A stretch of 39,293 nt of DNA, taken from positions 1-39,293 of the IMG/VR virus record IMGVR_UViG_3300028610_000326. One strand, given 5' to 3'. The DNA comes from a virus. The notes under the pieces are model-generated. The model saw only the letters and a list, made by a program, of their open reading frames with translations. It did no database searches and had not been told where the DNA came from. Made by a program: the position numbers and the translations under genes. Shown here in pieces: positions 20,089-28,780 of the stretch (positions within the stretch are counted from its first letter, which is position 1; every line of letters begins with the position of its first letter).

Positions 20089-20324
20089 TTTATTCTCCAT
20101 TTTTTTATCATTTTTCTAGGGTATTTAACTAAACACCCTATAGCACCGCCAGCTGTAATAGTGAAGGCTAACTCGTGATTAAAAACTAGTGGTTTTAATT
20201 CCTTAACTAGCGCCTCATAAAACTTAGAAGTACTGCATGTATCGTCATGTAGCTTACAAGCGTTTCCTATATAGATACCAAATATAGTATCAGGAAACCA
20301 AGTGCAGTAATCTTCTTTCCCCAT
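20085..20324 (-). CDS. Phospholipase A2-like small protein, 79 aa
   Basis: 79 aa. CTWFPDTIFGIYIGNACKLH followed by DDTCSTSKFYEAL carries a Cys-x-x-His-Asp motif as in the phospholipase A2 active site, and a hydrophobic C-terminal helix follows (ITAGGAIGCLVKYP). Small phage proteins with this motif are encoded near tail fibres and lysis genes. It might act on membrane lipid at entry or lysis. The calcium-binding loop is not obvious, so activity is uncertain. Confidence 0.5.
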   Translation of the reverse strand: MGKEDYCTWFPDTIFGIYIGNACKLHDDTCSTSKFYEALVKELKPLVFNHELAFTITAGGAIGCLVKYPRKMIKKWRIK

Positions 20325-20325
20325 T

Positions 20326-20754
20326 TTAGAAGTCCACGCTGTCCAGAACAGCTTGAAATTCTTCGTCTGTCGGGAGCACAGTTAGCGTATCCTGATAATC
20401 TCTTACCACTTCCCACACGTTAACGCTCCAAGTGAATACTTTTCCACACCAGACCTGATGTGTATACCCTTGGTGTCTTGAAAAAGACTCGCAGTTGTGA
20501 ACACTCTCAAAGTCCAAGCCATATAAAGTATTATATGCGTCCACGCGCTCTTGTAAAAAAGCTTTTGTTTTATTTTTAAAATAACTAACGGCTTCTTTTT
20601 GTAACTCTTCAGGAGTAAACTCAGGTTCGGGAGTATTTTCTTCTAGCCAGTCTTCAATCAACTTGCTGTATCTATGCCCTCCTGCTATAGGCATGTATAG
20701 CGTGCCGTTCACTAAGTACCTATCGCCTCGTATTGCTACTGTGTTTATCTGCAT
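20326..20754 (-). CDS. Tail-fibre accessory or assembly protein, 142 aa
   Basis: 142 aa, directly after the tail fibre gene. The N-terminal part is beta-rich (VAIRGDRYLVNGTLYMPIAG), followed by a Pro/Glu linker (ENTPEPEFTPEELQKEA). The second half has KAFLQERVDAYNTLYGLDF and YQDTLTVLPTDEEFQAVLDS, as in small fibre-linked proteins. Its role as chaperone or fibre cap is inferred from position. Confidence 0.55.
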   Translation of the reverse strand: MQINTVAIRGDRYLVNGTLYMPIAGGHRYSKLIEDWLEENTPEPEFTPEELQKEAVSYFKNKTKAFLQERVDAYNTLYGLDFESVHNCESFSRHQGYTHQVWCGKVFTWSVNVWEVVRDYQDTLTVLPTDEEFQAVLDSVDF

Positions 20755-20767
20755 TATTTAATCCTTT

Positions 20768-21775
20768 TTATAATTCAGCGTCAGCTGTATAGTTAGATAT
20801 TAGACAAGTTGTCCCCGCCACAGTTGCAACACAAGCAAGCTGTATAGCTCCAACATCTCCTGATAAGACTGGACTAGCTGTATTTGATATACTACCTGTC
20901 TCAACAGGGTCAATACGCATAGTTACCGTCCTTGCATAATAGCCTCGCCTAACTGTGCTATCGGTAGTTACTATATATAGGAAAAGTGAAGCAGCAGTTT
21001 GATAGTACCGCTGGCATGAACTAAATTCCGAATCCTCTGACCTTTGCTCAAAGCTAGTGACTCTATCTCCTGCCTCTATTTGTGGGAGTTCAAAAGTACC
21101 ATTAAAAAATTTAACACTCACATCTGTTCCGCCAACAACCGTGAAAGTTTCTCCGTTTGTTTTAGCTACTCCATCAACAGTACAAGTAGCAGTTAATAAG
21201 CCTGAAACTACAAATGTGCCTGATTGCAAATTGTTCCCCTCAATTATCTGCTCCACACCATTTAAGGGCGCTGTAAATGTAGTTTTATTGTTAGTAGTTG
21301 AAAAAGTTAATGCTTCGCCAAGAGTGATAACGCGCCATCTGTCCAATGTGTATTCATTTGCCCCTGTTGTTACAGTGCCAGATACATATCCTCTTTGGTT
21401 AATAATCCCATTAGGATTGATTAGCCTATTTTTAGAGCCTGTGATAGCGTTTGTTATTACTTCCTCCCAAAATGCTGGCGATATTTCAGGGTCGTTTCCT
21501 GAATTGGCATCTGATAGTGATCTATAGATGGCTCCATTTCTCATTATTCTTGAGTGTTGATTGTATGAAACCGTTGCGTCATATTGTGCAGTGCCATTAA
21601 TTTTATAATAATTGATCCATTGATACCATTCATTAAACATGAAGCCATGATTTGCTGAGAGAGGGATTTCGTTTGTAACATAACCATTAGAAATTTGTGA
21701 TGCTGATGGCGCAGATACATTTGTTTTATTTGCATCAAAACTAGCTTGTAGTGTTGTTGGGTTTGTTATTGCCAA
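20768..21775 (-). CDS. Tail fibre / receptor-binding protein
   Basis: 335 aa. The N-terminus (residues 1-110) is an attachment-type domain with FNEWYQWINYYKINGTAQYD and SYNQHSRIMRNGAIYRSLSD. From about residue 115, NRLINPNGIINQRGYVSGTV begins the common phage fibre C-terminal domain, with YTLDRWRV, QIEAGDRVTSFEQRS and SCQRYYQTA, typical of host-binding fibres. The HNH gene just upstream may be a homing insertion between the baseplate and fibre genes. Confidence 0.85.
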   Translation of the reverse strand: MAITNPTTLQASFDANKTNVSAPSASQISNGYVTNEIPLSANHGFMFNEWYQWINYYKINGTAQYDATVSYNQHSRIMRNGAIYRSLSDANSGNDPEISPAFWEEVITNAITGSKNRLINPNGIINQRGYVSGTVTTGANEYTLDRWRVITLGEALTFSTTNNKTTFTAPLNGVEQIIEGNNLQSGTFVVSGLLTATCTVDGVAKTNGETFTVVGGTDVSVKFFNGTFELPQIEAGDRVTSFEQRSEDSEFSSCQRYYQTAASLFLYIVTTDSTVRRGYYARTVTMRIDPVETGSISNTASPVLSGDVGAIQLACVATVAGTTCLISNYTADAEL

Positions 21776-21785
21776 AATTTATCCT

Positions 21786-22259
21786 TTAATTGTTTGTGTA
21801 GTTATATAATATTTCTGCATTTTTTCTTGCATTTACTGCATCTGAAAAAACTAAAAAACGACCTAATTTAACTTGCTTTCCATCTATATTTATTTGGGAT
21901 AACCATCTATTAGATTCTGTATCAAAACATACTCCTGTCACTCCACTTGTATTGTTTTTATTCTGTGTTCTATTCCTTTGATTTTCACTTCTTGTGCATT
22001 CTCTTAGATTTTTTAATCTATTGTCACTTCTTACTTTATTTATGTGATCTATTTCTTCAGGAAGATAGCCATAAACATATAACCATGCTAATCTATGCAC
22101 CCTATAATATTTATGTTTATATATTACTCTTACATATCCACTCTTGTCAATAGTTCCGCATTTTTTACTTAGATTTCCATCTTTTTTGATTTTATGGAAA
22201 ATACCCAAATCTTCATTGTAAAGAAAATTCTTTTTTAGCTCTTTTTGTGTTATTGCCAT
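21786..22259 (-). CDS. HNH homing endonuclease with AP2-type domain
   Basis: 157 aa. The N-terminal HNH_3-type nuclease has GYVRVIYKHKYYRVHRLAW, YGYLPEEIDHINKVRSDNRL, KNLRECTRSENQRNR. The C-terminal AP2-like DNA-binding domain has NTSGVTGVCFDTESNRW and KLGRFLVFSDAVNARKNAE. This is the standard layout of free-standing phage homing endonucleases. It interrupts the otherwise continuous tail module between the DUF2612 and fibre genes and breaks neither of them. Confidence 0.93.
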   Translation of the reverse strand: MAITQKELKKNFLYNEDLGIFHKIKKDGNLSKKCGTIDKSGYVRVIYKHKYYRVHRLAWLYVYGYLPEEIDHINKVRSDNRLKNLRECTRSENQRNRTQNKNNTSGVTGVCFDTESNRWLSQINIDGKQVKLGRFLVFSDAVNARKNAEILYNYTNN

Positions 22260-22271
22260 TTGTGTTCCTTT

Positions 22272-22895
22272 TTACCAAGCTTGGATATATGGAGCGACTC
22301 CATAAGCTGAAATGCCATATTGAAATGGCTGAGCTGTATCAGATGTTCCTAAGAAGCCTCTGCTTATTGTAAGATTGTCGACTCTATCTGAAAGGAATTC
22401 TATCAGCCTTTTGTCAAAGTCGCTTAAATCCTTTTTGATAATTATATCATAAGTACTTGTTTTATTTACTATTACCGCGTCCCCACCAGACAAAACAGTG
22501 TAAAATTTTATCCAATCGTCCATTGTTCCATTGAAAGTTGTTAATGTTGCAGCAGCTTTTAGTAGCCTTGTGTATTCCGGATCAGTTAGTTGTCTTATGC
22601 TTTCGTTTTTCCCAATATATGGAAACTGATCATATCCATTAGTGTTATATTGAAAAAATCCTTCCGCTTGTGTTCCTATTTCTAAAAATGGTCTAGGGAA
22701 AACGCCTAACAGTTTCCCAATTTCATTCAATACTAAAGTACTTGATGATTCTAAATTTTTTAAATCTTTAATTATTTGAACATCTGATACAGTTTTATCA
22801 AATATACTCGTTGTAAATCTGAGAATATTTTTATAATTATTAGCTTTAGAGAATTTTGGAGTAATCCTAGATATTGCTAATTCTTGATAGGTCAT
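22272..22895 (-). CDS. DUF2612-type baseplate protein
   Basis: 207 aa. NEIGKLLGVFPRPF, YTRLLKAAATLTTFNGTMDD and WIKFYTVLSGGDAVIV follow the DUF2612 pattern; these proteins act at the baseplate periphery where the fibre attaches, like gpI of P2. The C-terminus ends in a Tyr/Gly-rich repeat (YGISAYGVAPYIQAW) that may bind the fibre. It overlaps the baseplate J gene by 4 bp. Confidence 0.8.
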   Translation of the reverse strand: MTYQELAISRITPKFSKANNYKNILRFTTSIFDKTVSDVQIIKDLKNLESSSTLVLNEIGKLLGVFPRPFLEIGTQAEGFFQYNTNGYDQFPYIGKNESIRQLTDPEYTRLLKAAATLTTFNGTMDDWIKFYTVLSGGDAVIVNKTSTYDIIIKKDLSDFDKRLIEFLSDRVDNLTISRGFLGTSDTAQPFQYGISAYGVAPYIQAW

Positions 22896-24010
22896 ACTAC
22901 GGTCACATTAGATAGATTTGTTACAAATAATTCTTTAAAAGTAGAAATTAAATTAACAGAACCGCCATCAAGAAGAACTGCTGCGCTCAGCACTCCATTA
23001 ATTAGACAAACTGTTTGAACTTTTTGGATAATTAAGTCCTCTCCTATTTCGAGACTATTAAAATAAGCCACTATATTGTCAGAAACTTCTTCAAGCCCCG
23101 TGTCTGTATTAAAAGTTGCGTCTGTCGTGAGTGTCACCGCCACAACTGTTAGCAATTCTGTAGGAATGTTAAAAGAAATTGTGTAGGCATCACCAGTAAC
23201 ATCACTTATTAAGAGTTGAGAAATGTCTCCAAAACTTGGATTTCCCACTCCCATGTATCTAAATATTATCTTTGCTATTTCTGCACGGTTTCCACCAACT
23301 ACAACAGGGCTAAAGTTTCTAGCAGGCACTCCGTCAATTGGTGAGTCTGTGTTGTTATCTAATATTTTAACTTTCGATACATTCGTAAGCTGAGTTAATG
23401 CTAAAAATAATCCCTCTTTTAGATTGTTCGTGAAGGGTGAGCCGATAAATTGCAGTCTTGTTCTTAAAAGTGCATCGCTTTCTTCATCAAAGCCAACTTC
23501 TGCTGGTGTTTGATTAGTTGCACTCGTTATGTCGATGATTGATGATTTTAACGATAATGTTTCGGCATCACAAACGACTTCATTAATTAAGCTTGTTACG
23601 CTCACATATGCTTCCCCACTAGCTATAGTGATTTCAAAGTCTGTTAAAAATTCTTCATCGTTTGCACTACATATTAAAACAGTGCCTTGCGGAACGATTG
23701 TTGTGTTAACACCTTCAAACTTCACATAAGCAATACTCTTCTGGTCTTCTTCTCTTTCTTGATTTTTAATTTCACCAATATTATCTAAGTTTTGACCTGT
23801 TGCGTCAGTTATTGTATTTTGAACAAAAGCATCTGCAATTGTTTGCTGATTTCTAACGTCCATTTCAGAAGTAATTGCGATTAATTCCCCCGCTGCACTT
23901 GAAGCACTTACATCTACTTCACCAGTTTTCTCAGAGTATAAATTTGTATTGTCTTTAACAGCTTCTTCGAGTGTTTGAATATTTACACCATTGTCTGTGA
24001 TTGTAGCCAT
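22892..24010 (-). CDS. Baseplate J-like wedge protein
   Basis: 372 aa. Baseplate J / T4 gp6-like family: the N-terminal TLEEAVKDNTNLYSEKTG and ITDATGQNLDNIGEI, the strand-rich core (GTVLICSANDEEFLTDFEIT), and VGFDEESDALLRTRLQF, NLKEGLFLALTQLTNVSKVK. Six or twelve copies form the wedge ring that triggers sheath contraction. Order with the gp25-like gene upstream is standard. Confidence 0.9.
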   Translation of the reverse strand: MATITDNGVNIQTLEEAVKDNTNLYSEKTGEVDVSASSAAGELIAITSEMDVRNQQTIADAFVQNTITDATGQNLDNIGEIKNQEREEDQKSIAYVKFEGVNTTIVPQGTVLICSANDEEFLTDFEITIASGEAYVSVTSLINEVVCDAETLSLKSSIIDITSATNQTPAEVGFDEESDALLRTRLQFIGSPFTNNLKEGLFLALTQLTNVSKVKILDNNTDSPIDGVPARNFSPVVVGGNRAEIAKIIFRYMGVGNPSFGDISQLLISDVTGDAYTISFNIPTELLTVVAVTLTTDATFNTDTGLEEVSDNIVAYFNSLEIGEDLIIQKVQTVCLINGVLSAAVLLDGGSVNLISTFKELFVTNLSNVTVV

Positions 24011-24013
24011 TTT

Positions 24014-24382
24014 TTAAATCCCTGTTGAAAAGTTAAAGCTTTGCGATGCATCATTTTGAGCGATTACTACAAAGCTAATAAGATAATTTCTATCTTGTTC
24101 TATGTCAATAATAAAGTCTTGCATGTCTTTAAAATAAACCAATACCTTAATTTTATCATAATAAATTGTTTCTAGCGATGTTAAATCAAAACTCTTATCT
24201 AAAATATCATCATAAGGCATACCTTGAGTCACATCATACAGAAATTCTCCTGTGAATGTCTCCAGCAATAAGTCTACTTGTTGAAACAATAAGTCTACTT
24301 GATTTGTTACTTTTGTTAGAGGAAGATCTATATCAAATTGACCTTCTTCGATTTCAGTTACTTCATAATCTATTGTTGCCAT
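24014..24382 (-). CDS. gp25/DUF2634-like baseplate wedge protein
   Basis: 122 aa. A small wedge protein with the lysozyme-fold type pattern of the gp25 group: VDLLLETFTGEFLYDVTQG, GMPYDDILDKSFDLTSLETI. It links the first sheath disc to the baseplate. Encoded between spike and J proteins as in related phages. Confidence 0.75.
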   Translation of the reverse strand: MATIDYEVTEIEEGQFDIDLPLTKVTNQVDLLFQQVDLLLETFTGEFLYDVTQGMPYDDILDKSFDLTSLETIYYDKIKVLVYFKDMQDFIIDIEQDRNYLISFVVIAQNDASQSFNFSTGI

Positions 24383-24383
24383 A

Positions 24384-24986
24384 TTAAACCTTAAATGTAT
24401 CTATTTTTATTTTTAGTGCATCGGCACTTGTTTTATAACCACTAAAAATTGCCTGCTGGTCAATTGGTGTTCCGCCTACTGTTGTAATTCCTAGCGTGTC
24501 ATTTGTATCGCTTAGTAGCTTTAATGTATCACTTAGTAATGTTATTAACTCTTCGCTGTCATTTCGTATTTTGATCTTATTTACTTTAAAGTCCACATAA
24601 TCTTCGATTGTTATTAAATCCGTATTATCATTTATTCCGACCAGAGCAAAAGCATTGTTCATATCAAAATCACTATTGAAGATAAAATCAGTAGTCCCTC
24701 CTAGCCAATCCTCAACAGTATCTTTACTGAAGATTAATAGGCATTTGTCTCCAACACTTATTGGGAACTGCAAAAATTGACTACCGCCCTGCAATGTTAT
24801 AAAAGGTACATCGGGAAGCTCTTGCTTTGTTGAATCAATTGTTACGTCTATTTTAGATTTATCTTCGCCAATAGCAGTAATTGTTGCCATATTAGAAGTG
24901 TTTAATTCTGAGAACCCTTGCTTTACCGCATTTAGTACGAAAGAAATCATTCCGTCATTTGAACTTACCGTTGTATTTTCTGCCAT
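24384..24986 (-). CDS. Gp138-type baseplate spike protein
   Basis: 200 aa. The N-terminal OB-like domain (TITAIGEDKSKIDVTID, LPDVPFITLQGGSQFLQFP, VGDKCLLIFSKDTVEDWL) fits the Gp138_N family, followed by a short beta-prism-like C-terminus (VDFKVNKIKIRNDSEE). Trimers form the central spike that pierces the outer membrane. It is short for a spike, so a separate tip protein could exist. Confidence 0.8.
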   Translation of the reverse strand: MAENTTVSSNDGMISFVLNAVKQGFSELNTSNMATITAIGEDKSKIDVTIDSTKQELPDVPFITLQGGSQFLQFPISVGDKCLLIFSKDTVEDWLGGTTDFIFNSDFDMNNAFALVGINDNTDLITIEDYVDFKVNKIKIRNDSEELITLLSDTLKLLSDTNDTLGITTVGGTPIDQQAIFSGYKTSADALKIKIDTFKV

Positions 24987-25894
24987 TACGAAGTCCTTCC
25001 TGAATTCAATCCAATTATTTCAGTTTGTGCAACTTCTGTTGAAAAATTATCCACGATATGCTTAAGTTCTTGCACCCTATATATGCCATCGCCACTTATT
25101 TGGCTTTTTCTTGGCTTGTATGTTGTAAGATTTCCAAAGCTTATATTTCTTGTTCGAGATTGTACCTGAAACTCTGCCCCAATTTTTAAACTAGAATCAA
25201 TTAATACCTTACAGTTGATTCCCTGCTCACTCAATGTCGGAGGCTCTACTAAGCCACTATTGATGATAATTCGATTATTTTTAATAGTGGTTTTGTTTGC
25301 CAGAATGTTTAATTTTTCTTCGTCAATGTAAACATCTACATCTTTGAAACAATCACTAAGAAGCCTTTTAATATTGGATACTACTTCGCCATTGATCAGT
25401 ATTGATTTTAGCACACTTTTGTCTGTGCATGCCGTTAGCCCTTCAAGCGCACCTTTAACAGCTACTCCTGTTTCGGCAAGCTCTCCTATAAGCTCATCTA
25501 TCATTGTGCTTCTTGAAGTACCTTTATCGAATTTCTTATTAGTCTTTTGTCTAAAAGCGTTGAACCCATCGCCACAATACATTATGGTTTTCCATTCTGT
25601 ATCCTGATTAGAGTATGTGCTATTGACATTGATTAAATCGCCTTTAAACAATAGTCTATCGTCAAGCATTACTTCAATTTTAGTAATCCCAATATCTTCA
25701 GTAAAATTATAAATATTATTATATAGATCTTCTCTGCTGTTTTGGTTAAGCTGGTAGATTTCAATTTCCGCTTCATTTGGAGTAGCGGCTAGTGTTTTTG
25801 TTGCAACGATCCTAATATGTAAGTCCTCTATAACTCTATCAATCGTTTTATTTTTTATTGATACCGTTAGGTTCCTACTACTATACTCACTCAT
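24986..25894 (-). CDS. Baseplate hub protein (gp27 / gpD-like)
   Basis: 302 aa. Hub family: RNLTVSIKNKTIDRV, NEAEIEIYQLNQNSREDLYN, IEVMLDDRLLFKGDLINV, a central alpha part (STMIDELIGELAETGVAVKG), then a C-terminal barrel (CKVLIDSSLKIGAEFQVQSR, GIYRVQELKHIVDN). A trimer joins tube to spike. Gene order plug-hub-spike is as expected. Confidence 0.85.
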   Translation of the reverse strand: MSEYSSRNLTVSIKNKTIDRVIEDLHIRIVATKTLAATPNEAEIEIYQLNQNSREDLYNNIYNFTEDIGITKIEVMLDDRLLFKGDLINVNSTYSNQDTEWKTIMYCGDGFNAFRQKTNKKFDKGTSRSTMIDELIGELAETGVAVKGALEGLTACTDKSVLKSILINGEVVSNIKRLLSDCFKDVDVYIDEEKLNILANKTTIKNNRIIINSGLVEPPTLSEQGINCKVLIDSSLKIGAEFQVQSRTRNISFGNLTTYKPRKSQISGDGIYRVQELKHIVDNFSTEVAQTEIIGLNSGRTS

Positions 25895-26141
25895 TTGTTA
25901 CCAACTTAAACCCTAGAATATTTGAGGCATTTGCATAACTATCGTTCGTGTCAGATGTAAAAGTAAAGCCATTAAACTGGAACCCTGTTACGACCTTATT
26001 ATGGTAAGTGATTACATTCCCGTCTAAATCAAATAAATCAAAATAAAAATAATCTTCATTTGTATTATATTTAAATCTTAATTCAAAGATATTTGTCTTG
26101 ACGATTTTATTTAAAAAGTCTATTGTTAAAAGTGTTATCAT
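25887..26141 (-). CDS. Baseplate plug protein (Pam3 gp18-like)
   Basis: 84 aa, compact and beta-rich (TNIFELRFKYNTNEDYFYF, DLFDLDGNVITYHNKVV, ILGFKLVTNE). It resembles the small plug protein described in Pam3-type simple baseplates, which closes the hub channel. ATG 26141 overlaps the upstream stop and has AGGA eight bases away; the ATG at 26147 is less likely. Confidence 0.7.
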   Translation of the reverse strand: MITLLTIDFLNKIVKTNIFELRFKYNTNEDYFYFDLFDLDGNVITYHNKVVTGFQFNGFTFTSDTNDSYANASNILGFKLVTNE

Positions 26142-26647
26142 GACCATAATCCTATGCTATCATCAATATTAGCCGAAGTATCTTGACCTTCGTTTGTTCT
26201 GTTTTCGGATAAGCCAAAGCTAATTCTTAGCCCCTCTTCGTCAGTTTCAGTATATGAAAAGTTTTCTAAAAAATAACCTTCATAGTTTCCATATTTTGTT
26301 TTAAAAGAAATTGTTTCTCTGTTATTGGAAATTTCTGTTAATCTGTTTAGTTGTCTTTTTGTATATGTTTGAACGAACTTTGCTCCTAGGATATTTGGAA
26401 AATTTGTGATTGCCCTAGAATCAATGATTGTTTGAGCGGTATCTGTTACGATTATTTCAACGCTCAGTGATATTGGGCTATTGTGGACAGCATCGTTTAA
26501 ATCAAATCCGTCTTCGACCGGTCTTTTTGTTACGATATTTGGAACAGTCTGTTGAACACTCATGAACCCATCAAACTTAACAATTATCCCTGTATCATCA
26601 CTTTCTATTTCGTTTGATGAAAACCCGCTAATACTAATTAATGCCAT
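26138..26647 (-). CDS. Dit-like tail/baseplate protein
   Basis: 169 aa. Beta-sandwich layout of the Dit-like family: FDGFMSVQQTVPNIVTKRPV, DAVHNSPISLSVEIIVTDTA, KRQLNRLTEISNNRETISF, KYGNYEGYFLENFSYTETDE. It forms the adaptor ring at the tube end, directly after the tape measure gene as usual. Confidence 0.8.
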   Translation of the reverse strand: MALISISGFSSNEIESDDTGIIVKFDGFMSVQQTVPNIVTKRPVEDGFDLNDAVHNSPISLSVEIIVTDTAQTIIDSRAITNFPNILGAKFVQTYTKRQLNRLTEISNNRETISFKTKYGNYEGYFLENFSYTETDEEGLRISFGLSENRTNEGQDTSANIDDSIGLWS

Positions 26648-26649
26648 TC

Positions 26650-28074
26650 TTATTCTCCAAAAAGTCTATTAGAAGATTGCTGGAAAAATCTATTGATCTC
26701 GTCAACAACAGTTCCGCTTTCGCCACTTACATTTATTGTAATGTTGGCATTTTTTGCACCGCCATTATTATTTGTAATGGCTTGAGCTTGTGGAGAGCTA
26801 CCAAATAACCCGCCAACCGATGAGCCTATATCTCCGAAAGATGGTAGATTAATATCATCAAACGATGGTAAGCTGAAAGAATCTTGTATTGTCTCTGCCA
26901 GTCCTGAAAGAGAAGCGACCATTTCTTCAATGAACGCCATGAATGAAGAGAACTTATCCCCTATTGTATTAAATAAAGTTCCTAGTGAATCAATTACGAA
27001 GCCTATTCCCGTTTTTAATGCATTAAATCCATTTGCTAACATTTCTACATTAAGTCCTAATGCTCCGAGGAAGTCTCCGAACACACTATCTTTGCCTTCA
27101 AAGGCACTTACGATATCTTCTATTACTAAAAACAATGCTCCAGCGATTGCTAAAGGTATCGCGAAAGCTAATAACATTCTTCTTTTTAAGATTGCAAAGG
27201 CTCCCGCGGCTACCATTACAGCATTTTCTAAACCGCCCATTAAATTAATAATTCTTGAAACAAGTGTAAATATTCTTATTAAAACTGAAAATAGAAATTG
27301 AGATGCTTTATTAACTACACTAAAGAACTTTTCAAAACCTTCGATTATTTGCTTCATGTTTGTTTGAGCAAATTTAACAAAAGTTGATAAAAATTTATTT
27401 ATACTTTTCAGTAAGTTTGAGCCGACTTTGTTTGTCACCCCGCCAACTACTGTTGTTGCTCTTAACCATATCGCTTGGAAGTCTCCAGCAACTTTTTTTT
27501 GTTCTGCTGTTACTGTAGCCCCTAGTGAATCAAATTCATTCCCTAATGCTTTTATGTTAGCGCTTCCGCTTTCTAGTGCCTGGAGTAGATTTGTACTAAC
27601 CCCGATACGCTCAAGTAGATTTATTTTTTCTGAATTAGATTGAATTCCCTGAATACTATCTCCAACTGCTAGTAGTAAATCAGCAGAGTTTTGAAAATCA
27701 GCAGGGTTTATTCCTAGGCGACCAAAAGCTTCAATGTCTCCTTTGCCCCTCATCACATCTTCTTGTGCCTTCGTAAGACTTTTTAATGATGCTGTTACAT
27801 CTTCCCCACTAGCGCCAAAATCTTCCGCTGCAAACTTTAATCGTTGGTATTCTTCTGTAGTTGTATTTAGTCTTGGAGCTAATTTAGCAAGTTGATCGTT
27901 TTGATCCGCTACACTTTTAGCAATTCCGAAGGCTATACCTTGTGCTGCAGCAATGGCGCCACCAAGTTTAGCGAAACCAGCAACAGATTTTTTTAGAGCT
28001 TCGTTAAATTTACTAAAAGTTTTTTTATCCCACTTAAAATTTAATTCAAAATCCAGCTCTTCTACTGTTGCCAT
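26650..28074 (-). CDS. Tail tape measure protein
   Basis: 474 aa. The N-terminal helical domain (AIAAAQGIAFGIAKSVADQN, LAKLAPRLNTTTEEYQRLKF, FGASGEDVTASLKSLTKAQE) is typical of tape measure proteins. A hydrophobic region follows near residues 285-320 (MLLAFAIPLAIAGALFLVI), then a Ser/Phe/Gly-rich linker (INLPSFGDIGSSVGGLFG). It sets tail length and is ejected during DNA entry. At 474 aa it is short, predicting a short contractile tail. It follows the frameshifted chaperone pair. Confidence 0.92.
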   Translation of the reverse strand: MATVEELDFELNFKWDKKTFSKFNEALKKSVAGFAKLGGAIAAAQGIAFGIAKSVADQNDQLAKLAPRLNTTTEEYQRLKFAAEDFGASGEDVTASLKSLTKAQEDVMRGKGDIEAFGRLGINPADFQNSADLLLAVGDSIQGIQSNSEKINLLERIGVSTNLLQALESGSANIKALGNEFDSLGATVTAEQKKVAGDFQAIWLRATTVVGGVTNKVGSNLLKSINKFLSTFVKFAQTNMKQIIEGFEKFFSVVNKASQFLFSVLIRIFTLVSRIINLMGGLENAVMVAAGAFAILKRRMLLAFAIPLAIAGALFLVIEDIVSAFEGKDSVFGDFLGALGLNVEMLANGFNALKTGIGFVIDSLGTLFNTIGDKFSSFMAFIEEMVASLSGLAETIQDSFSLPSFDDINLPSFGDIGSSVGGLFGSSPQAQAITNNNGGAKNANITINVSGESGTVVDEINRFFQQSSNRLFGE

Positions 28075-28109
28075 ATAGTTTCCTTTTCCTAATTATATCT
28101 AAATAAAGA

Positions 28110-28780
28110 TTATTTAAAAATCTCCATATACTCTTCGGGTAAATTTAAATCACTTGCTTTCACAGTATCAAGATTATTTAGCTTCTGCTTAAGATCATCT
28201 TTCTTTACTTTTTTATCAGCCTTAGTATTTCCGTTTTTTATCTTTTGCATGAAATAATAAGTTGCTTCAATCTTTTTGAAATCGCAATATCTCATTTCCA
28301 TAAATTCGCTAAAAGAGATTATTTTTTGAGACACAAGAATAGACCCTCTAAAATATAAAGGTGCTATCCCGTGAAGTTTTAAGAAGTCTGCTATCTCTTG
28401 CGAAGCTTCTTTGGCTTCTCTGGTAGCTTTCCCTCTGTGCTTTGCTCCTCGCCTTCGCTTATATAGTCGCCAAGAATTTCCATAATATCAGGCAAACACT
28501 CTTTGAATATCATTAACTTTAAAGGTATATCAACTAAATCATCTTCCGTTAGCTCTTCCCCATCTCCATTCGTATAACAAATTATTGTGAAACGAGTGCT
28601 GTTTAGCTTAATAGTATCCATTACTCCGTTCATTAAAACAGCGGAAAGTTCTTCTTGTTTTTCAGAAGATAGGTTTTCTTTATTAGACATTAATGGAGCA
28701 ATGCTTTCAAATACAAAGTCCTCAAGTTCACATAAAAGTTTATTCTTTACTGTCTTTAGGTTTTTTTTAATTAGTGTCAT
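28110..28780 (-). CDS. Long tail assembly chaperone (GT-like) made by -1 frameshift
   Basis: The second frame has no proper start of its own (GTG 28334 lacks a good site). It is open back to the slippery site, encoding ATREAKEASQEIADFLKLHG then IAPLYFRGSILVSQKIISF. Slippage by -1 at G GGA AAG (28433-28427) joins it to the first 118 codons of the short chaperone for a 223-aa product. Such G/GT pairs bind the tape measure and tube during tail assembly. The place between tube and tape measure is standard. The fusion is inferred from the site and continuous frame. Confidence 0.85.
28391..28780 (-). CDS. Short tail assembly chaperone (G-like)
   Basis: 129 aa, helical and acidic (KNKLLCELEDFVFESIAPL, KLMIFKECLPDIMEILGDY), ending in a basic stretch (KPKKLRKR) after the slippery codons. 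It is the zero-frame product of the chaperone pair. Its ATG directly follows a hairpin that holds the AAAGGA Shine-Dalgarno, and a long structured region separates it from the tube gene, so its level is likely set by RNA structure. Confidence 0.85.
   Translation of the reverse strand: MTLIKKNLKTVKNKLLCELEDFVFESIAPLMSNKENLSSEKQEELSAVLMNGVMDTIKLNSTRFTIICYTNGDGEELTEDDLVDIPLKLMIFKECLPDIMEILGDYISEGEEQSTEGKLPEKPKKLRKR
28427..28433 (-). other. Programmed -1 ribosomal frameshift site (GGGAAAG)
   Basis: On the minus strand, G GGA AAG lies in the zero frame of the short chaperone, identical to the lambda G/T slippery heptamer. Both P-site and A-site tRNAs can re-pair after a -1 slip. The new frame is open for 105 codons. 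Confidence 0.88.

Noticed and set aside
21057-21527. 156-codon plus-strand frame opposite the tail fibre gene
   Set aside because: Antisense shadow of a well-supported fibre gene, with no start signal.
28110-28334. Independent 74-aa gene starting at GTG 28334
   Set aside because: The same frame is open and protein-like back to the GGGAAAG site, so it is better explained as the frameshift extension of the chaperone.
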